A DNA stretch of 64,000 bases from contig NZ_CP012750.1 of the NCBI RefSeq assembly GCF_001302565.1, positions 1,116,001 to 1,180,000 of the forward strand, in the 5' to 3' direction. This stretch comes from Glutamicibacter halophytocola. Its GTDB lineage: Bacteria; Actinomycetota; Actinomycetes; Actinomycetales; Micrococcaceae. Both the position numbers and the translations under genes were made by a program. Below the pieces are notes generated by a model. It searched no databases and was not told where the DNA came from. It worked only from the letters and a program-made list of their open reading frames with translations. Positions 18,525-26,608 of the stretch are shown here, one piece after another; position 1 is the first letter of the stretch; each line of letters opens with the position of its first letter.

Positions 18525-19265
18525 ATGAAGAAGCAAGCTTTCTGGGTGCTGCCGATGGCGGCAGCACTCGCTTTGAGCGGTTGCGGCAGCTCGGGTAACG
18601 AATCTTCGGGTAGCTCCGACGGTTCGGGTGCTGCGCAAGAACAGTCGACTGAAACCGCGGCGCTGACCGCTGAACAGGTCTCTGCGGTGGTCAAGTCGCT
18701 AGTGGGCGATAACTCCAAGGCGCAGGTTCTGGATGGCGACACGATTAAGGCGTCATTGCCTGAATCGAAGAAATTGATTGAGCAAATGAACATCAGCCCG
18801 GAAAAGTGCGCCGAATTCGTGGCACAGCAGGGGACACAGGATCTTGAAGGCACCAACATGGCTGTCGCGATCGTCCCCGGCGAGGGCATGGAGTCCACGA
18901 CGTACTCGGTGCTCGGCTACGAGGATTCAGCCAAGCTTGAGCAAGCAAAGTCCATGGCCGAAAGCAAGGATTTGCAGGGCTGCGACAAGTTCACGATGTC
19001 CATGTCGGGCCAGGAGATTTCAGCTTCGGCCAAGGTCCTTGACGCCAGCTCTGATGCCGATACCACCATTGCCACCCAGACCAGCATGACCGTTAACGGT
19101 ACCGAGGTCCCGGGCGGTTCTTACCAGATGCAGGGCCTGGTCGGGGCTAATGCTGTGATGGTCGTTTACTCAGGTGGCGGAGACACATCTGAGGCAGAAG
19201 TGCTGGACAAGCTCACGGGTGAATTGAACAAGGCTGTTGCTGAAGTTAAGTCGGCAGCTAAGTAG
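18525..19265 (+). CDS. Lipoprotein of tandem paralogue family, copy 3
   Basis: A 246-residue lipoprotein with lipobox LSGC at residues 17-20 and a Ser/Gly linker. LTAEQVSAVVKSLVGDNSKAQVL, ISPEKCAEFV and LQGCDKFTMSMSGQEISAS match copy 2 closely. GAGGA at 18513-18517 sets the ATG at 18525; the longer frame from 18456 has no such site. The 78-bp gap before it contains TAATAC at 18481 and may hold a weak promoter. A terminator follows, ending the triplet. Confidence 0.78.
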   Translation: MKKQAFWVLPMAAALALSGCGSSGNESSGSSDGSGAAQEQSTETAALTAEQVSAVVKSLVGDNSKAQVLDGDTIKASLPESKKLIEQMNISPEKCAEFVAQQGTQDLEGTNMAVAIVPGEGMESTTYSVLGYEDSAKLEQAKSMAESKDLQGCDKFTMSMSGQEISASAKVLDASSDADTTIATQTSMTVNGTEVPGGSYQMQGLVGANAVMVVYSGGGDTSEAEVLDKLTGELNKAVAEVKSAAK

Positions 19266-19282
19266 GAACTCCCCATACGTTT

Positions 19283-19325
19283 GGCTCTCTCCGGTTTCCT
19301 CAAGGGACCGGCGGGAGCCTTTCGG
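19283..19325 (+). terminator. Terminator after the lipoprotein triplet
   Basis: A 13-bp stem with one mismatch and one wobble (19283-19295 and 19307-19319), followed by TTTCGG. It lies 17 bp after the third lipoprotein gene. Confidence 0.75.
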
Positions 19326-19593
19326 CTTTCCTGGCCACTTCACTGCCCCTGTGTGTCGGTGGACGCGTTCGCCGAGATCTGCCATCCTCACCGTGAATCG
19401 CGGTAGTGCGGCCGGCGATTGCCTTCTGGCTGGGAAAAACCGTTTTTTGGATCGTGCAGGTCCTGATTCCTATTGGCGCTTTTCGCAACACGAGCTAGCT
19501 CGCAGCCCTTGAATTTATTGGGAAGTGGCCCGAAGCGGTAGCATTGGAATCGGTCGACTTTACGGCCGAAAACCCATTGATTTTGCATAGCTA

Positions 19594-19625
19594 GTCGACA
19601 CCGAAAATACTTTTCGGTCGTCGAC
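19594..19625 (+). promoter_or_regulatory. Stem-loop in the proS leader
   Basis: GTCGAC-A-CCGAAAA, a TAC loop, then TTTTCGG-TC-GTCGAC: two stacked stems of 7 and 6 bp, ending 22 bases before the proS start codon. No T-box landmark is visible. It could affect proS expression or be the remnant of a terminator. The rest of the 19326-19593 gap holds nothing I can name. Confidence 0.45.
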
Positions 19626-19647
19626 GGACGGAATAGGACGCCCCCGA

Positions 19648-21435
19648 GTGGTTTTGAAGCTTTCCACTACCTTCTTGCGCACCTTGCGTGAAGATCCGGT
19701 TGACGCCGAAGTCGCCAGCCACAAGCTGTTGGTACGCGCCGGTTATATCCGCCGTGCGGCCCCGGGCATCTACACCTGGTTGCCGCTGGGTTTGAAAGTC
19801 CTTGCGCGCGTTGAAGCTATTGTGCGCGAGGAAATGAACGCCATCGGCGGCCAGGAAGTGCATTTCCCTGCGCTGCTGCCGCGCGAACCATATGAGCAGA
19901 CCGGCCGTTGGACTGAGTACGGTGATGGCCTGTTCCGTCTGAAGGACCGCAAAGAAGCCGACTACCTCTTGGCACCGACCCACGAGGAAATGTTCACCCT
20001 TCTGGTCAAGGACCTGTACAACTCCTACAAGGACCTGCCGGTATACCTCTACCAGATCCAGAACAAGTACCGCGACGAAGCTCGCCCGCGCGCGGGCCTG
20101 CTGCGCGGCCGCGAATTCATCATGAAGGACTCCTACTCCTTCAACATTGATGATGCCGGACTGGACGAGGCCTACATGGCTCACCGCGGTGCCTACCTGA
20201 AGATTTTCCAGCGCCTTGGCCTGGAAGTTGTTCCTGTTTTCGCCCAGGCAGGTGCCATGGGCGGTTCGAAGTCCGAAGAGTTCTTGCACCCAACCGCCAT
20301 CGGCGAGGACACCTTTGTCCGCTCGCCCGGTGGCTACGCGGCCAACGTTGAAGCTGTCACCACTGTGGTGCCGGACGCCATCGACTACACAGCGGCTCCT
20401 GCCTTCGAAGTCGTCGAGACGCCTAACACCCCGACCATCGATACCCTGGTTGCGGCCGCCAATGAGCTGCGCCCCCGCCAGGATCGTGCATGGGAAGCCA
20501 AGGACACCCTGAAGAACGTGGTGCTGGCTGTCATCGATCCAGAGGGCAACCGCCACTTGGTCGTTCTTGGCGTGCCAGGCGACCGCCAGGTGGACGAGAA
20601 GCGTCTGGAAGCAACCATCGGTGTCGCCCTGGGCATCAACGGCGAGGTTTCCGTTGAGCAGGCCACCGCAGAAGACCTCAAGAGCCACCCGGAGATCGTC
20701 ACCGGTTACCTGGGCCCAGCTCTTGGACTGGACCAGCAGCTGCTGGGCAAGGAAACTGAAGGCGGAATCACCTACCTGGTTGATCCACGCGTGGTTTCCG
20801 GCAGCACCTGGATCACCGGCGCCAACGAGCACGGCAAGCACGTCTTTGGCCTGGTAGCCAGGCGCGACTTCGCTTTTGATGGAACCATCGAAGCGGTCAA
20901 CGTCCTCGAAGGCGATCCGGCACCGGATGGCTCCGGCCCGCTGCGCACCGAGCGCGGTATCGAAATGGGACACATCTTCCAGCTTGGCCGCAAGTATGCC
21001 AAGGCACTGGATCTGAAGGTGCTGGACCAGAACGGCAAGCTGCAGGTTGTCACCATGGGTTCCTACGGCATCGGTGTCACCCGCGCTGTGGCTGCCCTGG
21101 CTGAGGCTTACCACGATGAGAACGGTCTGGCCTGGCCTAAGCAGATCGCGCCGGCCGACGTGCACATTGTTGTCACCGGCAAGGGGGCAGAGATGCTCGA
21201 GGCCGCTGAAAAGCTGGCTGCCGAACTTGAAGCTTCGGGCCAGGATGTCATCCTTGACGACCGTCCAAAGCTTTCGGCGGGCGTGAAGTTCTCGGATGCC
21301 GAGCTGATCGGCATTCCAACCATCGTGGTTGTTGGCCGTGGCTTGGCTGATGGCGTGGTTGAGGTCAAGGACCGAGCCACCGGCGAACGCCGCGACGTCA
21401 AGGTCGAGGATGTTGTTGAAGAGCTGACTGCCTGA
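19648..21435 (+). CDS. proS: Prolyl-tRNA synthetase, bacterial type
   Basis: A class II synthetase that charges tRNA-Pro. It is 595 residues long and of the bacterial type with an inserted editing (INS) domain between motifs 2 and 3. Motif 1 is in [24 protein letters not shown] and motif 2 in [25 protein letters not shown]. The insertion spans about residues 220-400 and contains the YbaK-like fold. Motif 3 is [10 protein letters not shown]. The C-terminal anticodon domain ends with [10 protein letters not shown]. The start is GTG at 19648. Its position upstream of rimP-nusA is usual in actinobacteria. Confidence 0.96.
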   Translation: MVLKLSTTFLRTLREDPVDAEVASHKLLVRAGYIRRAAPGIYTWLPLGLKVLARVEAIVREEMNAIGGQEVHFPALLPREPYEQTGRWTEYGDGLFRLKDRKEADYLLAPTHEEMFTLLVKDLYNSYKDLPVYLYQIQNKYRDEARPRAGLLRGREFIMKDSYSFNIDDAGLDEAYMAHRGAYLKIFQRLGLEVVPVFAQAGAMGGSKSEEFLHPTAIGEDTFVRSPGGYAANVEAVTTVVPDAIDYTAAPAFEVVETPNTPTIDTLVAAANELRPRQDRAWEAKDTLKNVVLAVIDPEGNRHLVVLGVPGDRQVDEKRLEATIGVALGINGEVSVEQATAEDLKSHPEIVTGYLGPALGLDQQLLGKETEGGITYLVDPRVVSGSTWITGANEHGKHVFGLVARRDFAFDGTIEAVNVLEGDPAPDGSGPLRTERGIEMGHIFQLGRKYAKALDLKVLDQNGKLQVVTMGSYGIGVTRAVAALAEAYHDENGLAWPKQIAPADVHIVVTGKGAEMLEAAEKLAAELEASGQDVILDDRPKLSAGVKFSDAELIGIPTIVVVGRGLADGVVEVKDRATGERRDVKVEDVVEELTA

Positions 21436-21470
21436 GCGCCTTGAAAATAACTGAATAGGGGAGTAGCGCG

Positions 21471-22283
21471 GTGCAAGAGATAGTGGAATTCCTGTCCGTC
21501 AACGGTGAACCCGTATCCTTCTGGCCCTTGGCCCTGCTTTTACTGGCAGCCTTGGGGGCGGGATGGATCGACGCGGTAGTTGGCGGCGGAGGCCTAATTC
21601 AATTGCCCGCGCTGCTTCTTTTTCCCGGAATTACCCCGGTTCAAGCGCTGGCCACCAATAAACTGGGGTCGATCTTTGGCACCACTACCAGTGCCATTAC
21701 CTACTACCGGCGGACCAGCCCGGACTTGAAAACCGCGATACCGATGGCGCTGACAGCACTAATCGGTGCTTTTGGCGGGGCGGCCCTGGCTACATTGCTG
21801 CCTTCTGAAGCAATCAAGCCGATCATTATCGCCGCGTTGATTGCGGTTCTGCTATTCACGATTTTTAAGCCAAAAGCCGGAGAGCTTTCCCGCCTTCGCT
21901 ACACCGGGCACCAGCACTATCTCAGGGCTATCTTGATCGGCCTGATTATCGGTGGCTATGACGGCATGGTTGGCCCGGGCACCGGCTCTTTCCTGATCAT
22001 TGCCATGGTGACAGTTCTTGGCTACAACTTCTTGCAATCCTCTGCAAAGGCCAAAATCGTCAACTTGTGCACGAATCTCGGCGCCTTGCTGTTGTTCGTC
22101 CCTACCGGACATGTGCTGGTCGGCCTGGGAGTGGCCATGGGCGTGATGAACATGATCGGTGGCTACCTTGGAGCACGCATGGCCATCTCCAAGGGCAGTG
22201 CATTTATTCGCATCGTATTTGTCGTCGTAGTCAGCGCGCTAATCGTCAAGCTCGGTGCAGACATGATTTTTGCCGGACAGTGA
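21471..22283 (+). CDS. TSUP family membrane permease (TauE/SafE)
   Basis: A 270-residue polytopic protein of the sulfite exporter TauE/SafE family. The paired motifs are GWIDAVVGGGGLIQLPALLLF near the N-terminus and IGGYDGMVGPGTGSFLIIAMV in the middle, with TNKLGSIFGTTTSAITYYR between them. Members export sulfite, sulfonates or other organic anions, and the substrate cannot be read here. It starts at GTG 21471, 35 bp after proS, and converges on the next gene with an 18-bp gap. Confidence 0.9.
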   Translation: MQEIVEFLSVNGEPVSFWPLALLLLAALGAGWIDAVVGGGGLIQLPALLLFPGITPVQALATNKLGSIFGTTTSAITYYRRTSPDLKTAIPMALTALIGAFGGAALATLLPSEAIKPIIIAALIAVLLFTIFKPKAGELSRLRYTGHQHYLRAILIGLIIGGYDGMVGPGTGSFLIIAMVTVLGYNFLQSSAKAKIVNLCTNLGALLLFVPTGHVLVGLGVAMGVMNMIGGYLGARMAISKGSAFIRIVFVVVVSALIVKLGADMIFAGQ

Positions 22284-22301
22284 GCCGGGAAAGCGCCCGC
22301 T

Positions 22302-22748
22302 CTAGACGGTGGGCGAGGTAGAGGCCTCGACGGTCGTATAACCTGCGTGGTGCCTCACGTGCTGTGGCTCAATGGCATGGACTACCGAGCTGGCTGTCAT
22401 CTGGTCAATGCGGAATGTCAAGAAACTCGACCGCGATGCCGAGCGGTACAGCTCCCCAATGCTGGTGTTCTGCGGCAGCGGATCAACAACTTGCAGGTCA
22501 GTGCAGCCAATGGACACATACATGAACCACAGGTCGCCATTCTCTGGATCGGTGGTGGCAACCAGTACCGGTGGCTGGTGCGCGGCGACGAGGGACATGA
22601 CATCGCTGAGCTGTTCGTCTTGCTGCGCGATGACGATAGGCATTCCCTGTACCCAACCGTGAGCGCTGAGCTGGGCGCGACCTTGCCTCGAACTGATGAT
22701 TTCGCTGACTTGTTGCGCAATTCTTGATCGCACAAATCGACCTGGCAT
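22302..22748 (-). CDS. Hypothetical protein, no recognised family
   Basis: A 148-residue soluble protein. The ATG at 22748 has an excellent AGGAGG site seven bases upstream, which argues for real translation. The sequence has RIAQQVSEIISSRQGRAQL at the N-terminus, a central VLVATTDPENGDLWFMYVS strand region and an ending LTFRIDQMTASSVVHAIEPQHVRHH. No signal peptide or membrane helix is seen. I do not recognise it. It converges on the TSUP gene, so the two are not one operon. Confidence 0.6.
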   Translation of the reverse strand: MPGRFVRSRIAQQVSEIISSRQGRAQLSAHGWVQGMPIVIAQQDEQLSDVMSLVAAHQPPVLVATTDPENGDLWFMYVSIGCTDLQVVDPLPQNTSIGELYRSASRSSFLTFRIDQMTASSVVHAIEPQHVRHHAGYTTVEASTSPTV

Positions 22749-23177
22749 TATCCATCCTCCTGTGTACGAAGTTGTAACGAGTGTCTGGATCCCCATGCTG
22801 ATGCCTCGATACGGACTTTTTCTCCCTGGCTAAATGGGGGAGTCAAATCTCGAACCTCCGGCACTTGATTTCACCATAGCTGTTTATTGGATGAATTGCG
22901 AGGGGCGAATGTCTGGAGAGAATTTGCGTAATTTTTATTTTTCGCATGAACCGGCAATGCGCCGTCCTATTCGACGCGGAATGCGGGCCTGGGTGGAGTG
23001 GAAAATCGTAGGTTGGCTTGGTGGTTCACCTTCGATATTCCGTCACGCCGGTGGTCGAATTTGTTCGGATTTAATCCTGTTCATTCCTCGACGTATGAAG
23101 CAGAAAAATACCGTTGTGATTATTTTGTAATACGGACGTCAGTGCCAGCGTGAAAGGAATCCCGCATGCTCACAGGG
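22749..23177. other. AT-rich gap between two minus-strand genes
   Basis: This 429-bp stretch is visibly richer in A/T than its surroundings, most of all at 22860-23130. It must contain the promoter for the minus-strand hypothetical gene near 22760-22830. A plus-strand frame from ATG 22909 to 23130 (73 residues, GAGGGG upstream, basic, no family) could be a small gene, but its composition is odd and I give it low weight. No tRNA, repeat or transposon end is visible. Confidence 0.4.
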
Positions 23178-24245
23178 TCAGTTAACGCCCGTTCCGGATT
23201 CCAGGATGCGCTGATCCGAAGTGGCAGCCGAGGGGCCGCTGAGTACCTCATACGCCAGTGTTGCGATGCGCTTCCCAGCTTCTCCATCGGCGTTGCCCGC
23301 TGCGGTGACCAGAGCCCGGTCAAAGTCTTCTTGCGCGTTGGCAACGACTTTGTCCAGGTCCTCCAGCCCGTTTTCGGGCAGGGCATAGGCTGGCTGGCGC
23401 AGATCGCCGCATTTCTGGTCGACCACCGATCGCAGGCTGTTTAGCTGCTTGCCCAGCGCGGTGCGTTGTTCTTCAATTCCGTCAACTTGCGAGGACGTGC
23501 CACGTGCCGCGTGCAGCTGGAGGACAAAGTCCAATGCGTAGCCACGATCCAATGCGCGGGCAACGGCGACCGGTTCAAAGTCGTCCGGTTCACCGGCCTT
23601 GCCGGCCGGATCAAGCAAATCCGGGGAAGGCAAGCAGCCGACCTGATCGGAATTGCCCTCGTCTGCTGAACTGCTCAGCGGCTTGGCGAGATTGGGAGCG
23701 TCTTTCTCGTCGAGGGCTTCCAGGGCATCGCGCGCGTCAAAGTTCGTTTGGAACGCGATCTGCGCGAGCAACTCATTGCGTTCCATGGACGGATCCTCAA
23801 AAGCGGGCATCGAAGCGGAGAAATTCGCTACGTCCTGCACCAGGGCTTCAACCAGTTCGGGGGAGTAGCTTTGCGCAACCGGCGCGGGAGACTCTTCTTC
23901 GAATTGCAATTCGCCAAGCAGGGCAGCGCCCTGGGACAAGGAGGTTCCCAGGATCGCGAGCGCTTCGGATTCCTGGCCTTGGGCCAGTTCGGCCAGCTTG
24001 TTGGCCCGCGCAGCCAGATCGGCCAACGTGGCGCCTTGAACCCACATGGTGCGTTCGTCGTCGGATGCATCTTTGACTTGTTCCGGCAGCCCGTGATCGA
24101 CCAATGCGCCATGGAACAAGGTACTGCCGATTCCCCACGTCACGGCAACCGCCACTGCTCCCGCCAGTGCAGGAGCGATCCAGCCCGGTGCGCGGTGCGC
24201 TGTTGTCTTCCTGCGGCGGGAATTATGAGGAGAATTTTCAGCCAT
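23178..24245 (-). CDS. Membrane-anchored protein, possible DUF4439/ferritin-like
   Basis: A 355-residue protein. A basic N-terminus (NSRRRKTTAHRAPGW) is followed by one transmembrane helix at residues 22-44; the rest is outside, acidic and Ala/Leu-rich with helical character. The C-terminal part (AVARALDRGYALDFVLQLHAARG) resembles the DUF4439 ferritin-like proteins encoded divergently from rimP in actinobacteria. That match rests on position and composition. The metal ligands of a ferritin fold are not evident, so it may not bind iron. The ATG at 24245 has a weak ribosome binding site. It is divergent from rimP. Confidence 0.55.
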   Translation of the reverse strand: MAENSPHNSRRRKTTAHRAPGWIAPALAGAVAVAVTWGIGSTLFHGALVDHGLPEQVKDASDDERTMWVQGATLADLAARANKLAELAQGQESEALAILGTSLSQGAALLGELQFEEESPAPVAQSYSPELVEALVQDVANFSASMPAFEDPSMERNELLAQIAFQTNFDARDALEALDEKDAPNLAKPLSSSADEGNSDQVGCLPSPDLLDPAGKAGEPDDFEPVAVARALDRGYALDFVLQLHAARGTSSQVDGIEEQRTALGKQLNSLRSVVDQKCGDLRQPAYALPENGLEDLDKVVANAQEDFDRALVTAAGNADGEAGKRIATLAYEVLSGPSAATSDQRILESGTGVN

Positions 24246-24419
24246 AGCGATTCGATCATGCCATGATCGGCCGGTGATTTCAGGCAATAGTGGTGTTGCG
24301 CGCCACCAGTGAAAGAAAAAGTGCGTGAGTTCTTTCACCTGAGACGGTTTGGCAGTTCTCAACGAGCGAAAGGCACTATACGCTTAAAGGACAACATCGA
24401 ATAGCGTGGGAGGATATCC

Positions 24420-24986
24420 ATGACCGGAATGCCGGCCGATACCGAACAGGAAGCGCAGCGACTGACTGCATTGCTTTCCAAGGAAGTAGAATCCCACGGG
24501 CTTCTCTTAGAAGAAGTCGCTTTGCGCCCTTCCGGCAAGCAGATGATCGTTCAGATCATCGTCGACAAGGCCGACGGCCGCGATTCGGTGAATCTCGATG
24601 AACTCGGTGAAGTAACCACCACCATCTCCAATGCACTGGACAAAGATGCTGCCTACGCATCCGCAGATCCATATGAACTTGAAGTGAGCTCGCCTGGCCT
24701 CTCCCGCCCGCTGACGGCGCATCGCCACTGGGTGCGAGCCATCAACCGCATGGTCAAAATCTCGCTCAGCGATGGAACCAAGCTGCGCGGACGCCTGCTT
24801 GAAGTCAACGATGCTGATGTCCTGGTTGCCGAGCACCGCGAGCCGGCCAAAAAAGGCATGAAGTCCAAGGTTCTTGACCCGGCCCTCCATGCTTTTGAAA
24901 ATATCCGTAAAGCTGTTGTCGATCCAGAACTGAACTTCGATGACGCACTATTAGACACCGTTGATTCTGAAGATTTGGAGGGCTAA
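24420..24986 (+). CDS. rimP: Ribosome maturation factor RimP
   Basis: A 188-residue protein needed for assembly of the 30S subunit. It has the RimP N-terminal alpha/beta domain (VALRPSGKQMIVQIIVDKADG, LDELGEVTTTISNALD) with the signature ELEVSSPGLSRPL, then a C-terminal SH3-like domain (RMVKISLSDGTKLRGRLLEVNDADVLV). An acidic extension of about 40 residues ends the protein. GGGAGG at 24408-24413 precedes the ATG. It opens the rimP-nusA-ylxR-infB-rbfA operon; nusA starts two bases after its stop. Confidence 0.95.
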   Translation: MTGMPADTEQEAQRLTALLSKEVESHGLLLEEVALRPSGKQMIVQIIVDKADGRDSVNLDELGEVTTTISNALDKDAAYASADPYELEVSSPGLSRPLTAHRHWVRAINRMVKISLSDGTKLRGRLLEVNDADVLVAEHREPAKKGMKSKVLDPALHAFENIRKAVVDPELNFDDALLDTVDSEDLEG

Positions 24987-24988
24987 GC

Positions 24989-25972
24989 GTGGATATTGAT
25001 CTCAACGCACTGCGCATTCTGGAAAAAGACCGCGACATCCCCATGGATGTCCTGATTCCGACCATCGAGTCGGCGTTGCTGCTGGCCTACAACAAGACCG
25101 AAGGCGCTATGCCGGGGGCTCGCGCCCACATTGAGCGCAGCACCGGCCATGTAGCCATCATGGTGGAGGACCGCGACAACGCTGGTGTTCTGCTCGGCGA
25201 ATTCGATGACACTCCACACGGTTTTGGCCGCATTGCCGCCTCGACCGCACGCCAGGTCATCATGCAGCGACTGCGCGAAGCCGAGGACGCACAGGTTGTC
25301 GGGGAATTCTCCGCACGCGTGGGCACCTTGATCTCCGGCGTGATCCAGCAGGGCTACTCGGCGCATATGGTGCAGGTGAAGATCGGCGACCTCGAGGCGC
25401 TGCTGCCACCGGTTGAGCAGTCCCCAGGCGAGAAGTACATTCACGGCAATCGCCTTCGTGCCTTCGTAGTTTCCGCCGAGCGCGGCAACAAGGGGCCGGC
25501 AGTGACGCTGTCGCGTTCGCACCCGGGCATGGTGCGACTGCTGTTCGAAATGGAAGTTCCAGAAATCGCCGACGGCACCGTTGTTGTCGAGGCGCTGGCA
25601 CGCGAGGCCGGACACCGCACCAAGATCGCCGTGCGGGCCACCAAGCCTGGCGTTAACGCCAAGGGCGCTTGCATTGGCGAAATGGGCACCCGAGTGCGCG
25701 CCGTGATGAACGAACTGAACGACGAGAAGATCGACATCGTTGACTACAACGAGGATCCAGCGAAGTTCATCGCAGCGGCCCTGTCGCCGTCCAAGGTTGT
25801 CTCGGTGGAGATCCTGGATGAGGCCGAACGCCGTGCCCGCGTAGTGGTTCCCGACTCCCAGCTGTCGCTGGCTATCGGCAAGGAAGGGCAGAACGCCCGC
25901 CTGGCCGCCAAGCTGACCGGCTGGCGCATTGACATCCTGGCGGCCTCCGGTGGCAAGGAGCCACAGCTCTAA
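24989..25972 (+). CDS. nusA: Transcription termination/antitermination factor NusA
   Basis: NusA binds RNA polymerase and modulates pausing, termination and rRNA antitermination. It is 327 residues, the short actinobacterial form without the C-terminal acidic repeats. The N-terminal polymerase-binding domain is at residues 1-100, the S1 domain at about 105-180 ([24 protein letters not shown]), and two KH domains follow. These contain [22 protein letters not shown] and [27 protein letters not shown]. The GTG start lies two bases past the rimP stop. Confidence 0.96.
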   Translation: MDIDLNALRILEKDRDIPMDVLIPTIESALLLAYNKTEGAMPGARAHIERSTGHVAIMVEDRDNAGVLLGEFDDTPHGFGRIAASTARQVIMQRLREAEDAQVVGEFSARVGTLISGVIQQGYSAHMVQVKIGDLEALLPPVEQSPGEKYIHGNRLRAFVVSAERGNKGPAVTLSRSHPGMVRLLFEMEVPEIADGTVVVEALAREAGHRTKIAVRATKPGVNAKGACIGEMGTRVRAVMNELNDEKIDIVDYNEDPAKFIAAALSPSKVVSVEILDEAERRARVVVPDSQLSLAIGKEGQNARLAAKLTGWRIDILAASGGKEPQL

Positions 25973-26112
25973 AGCTGCTGTTCCAGGAAAATCTGGTCGA
26001 GCGAACGGCAGCCTGGCGCTGTGTGAGCCACAACTCATGCGCGCTATGGCTGCCAAACGCGCTAGACTAGTAGTTGGCTCGCATAACTAGGGAAGGTGGC
26101 GACGGCGCTCGC

Positions 26113-26433
26113 ATGAAGCTGCATCAGCAACGAACGTGCATTGGCTGTCGAACTGTTACCGGTAAAAACGAGCTGCTCCGTTGGGTTCTCAAGGAAGGCG
26201 CATCACCGCGTGTGGTGAGCCTGGACCTGCAGGGTTCTGCCTTTGGGCGAGGAACCTGGACCCACGGTACAGAAAAGTGTGTGCGGCAAGCTGTACAGCG
26301 AAAAGCGTTCGCGAGGACCTTCCGGTCCGCCGTGGACGATTCGCAGGTTGTGCAGGAATTCGCCGCATACGAAGATCAGCTGGCAGCACGCCAGCAATCT
26401 GGCAAACATGATGAAAGCGGGTCAGAAATCTGA
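26113..26433 (+). CDS. ylxR: YlxR family RNA-binding protein (DUF448)
   Basis: A YlxR-fold protein of about 106 residues encoded between nusA and infB, as in most Gram-positive bacteria. The family motif RTCIGCR is at the N-terminus, followed by GSAFGRGTWTHGTEKCVRQAVQRKAFARTF. It is thought to bind RNA and has been linked to RNase P and to regulation. The start is uncertain: ATG at 26113 gives a normal N-terminus, while TTG at 26074 is in frame upstream; the GGGAAGG at 26090 is far from both. Confidence 0.85.
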   Translation: MKLHQQRTCIGCRTVTGKNELLRWVLKEGASPRVVSLDLQGSAFGRGTWTHGTEKCVRQAVQRKAFARTFRSAVDDSQVVQEFAAYEDQLAARQQSGKHDESGSEI

Positions 26434-26608
26434 TGGCAACCCGATGAGTCGGCAATGTTGAGCGCACAACGATGAATTATCAGTTCTGCGTGATCCACCG
26501 TGCGACGGAAGAATTTCACGAATTACACAGCTGATTTGCCAGACCTCCTGATTAAAGATTTTTCTTTGAAGCTGGGGTTTGAGCAGATCACATCAATACA
26601 GGAGAGAT

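Noticed and set aside
19266-19647. T-box riboswitch before proS
   Set aside because: No specifier-loop or antiterminator consensus is visible; only the stacked hairpin remains.
19591-21165. 524-residue minus-strand open frame across proS
   Set aside because: It is antisense to a complete prolyl-tRNA synthetase and has the composition of an antisense frame in GC-rich DNA.
22834-22880. Possible tRNA T-arm-like string on the minus strand (GGTTCGAG)
   Set aside because: The flanking stem does not pair, and no anticodon or acceptor stem can be drawn around it.
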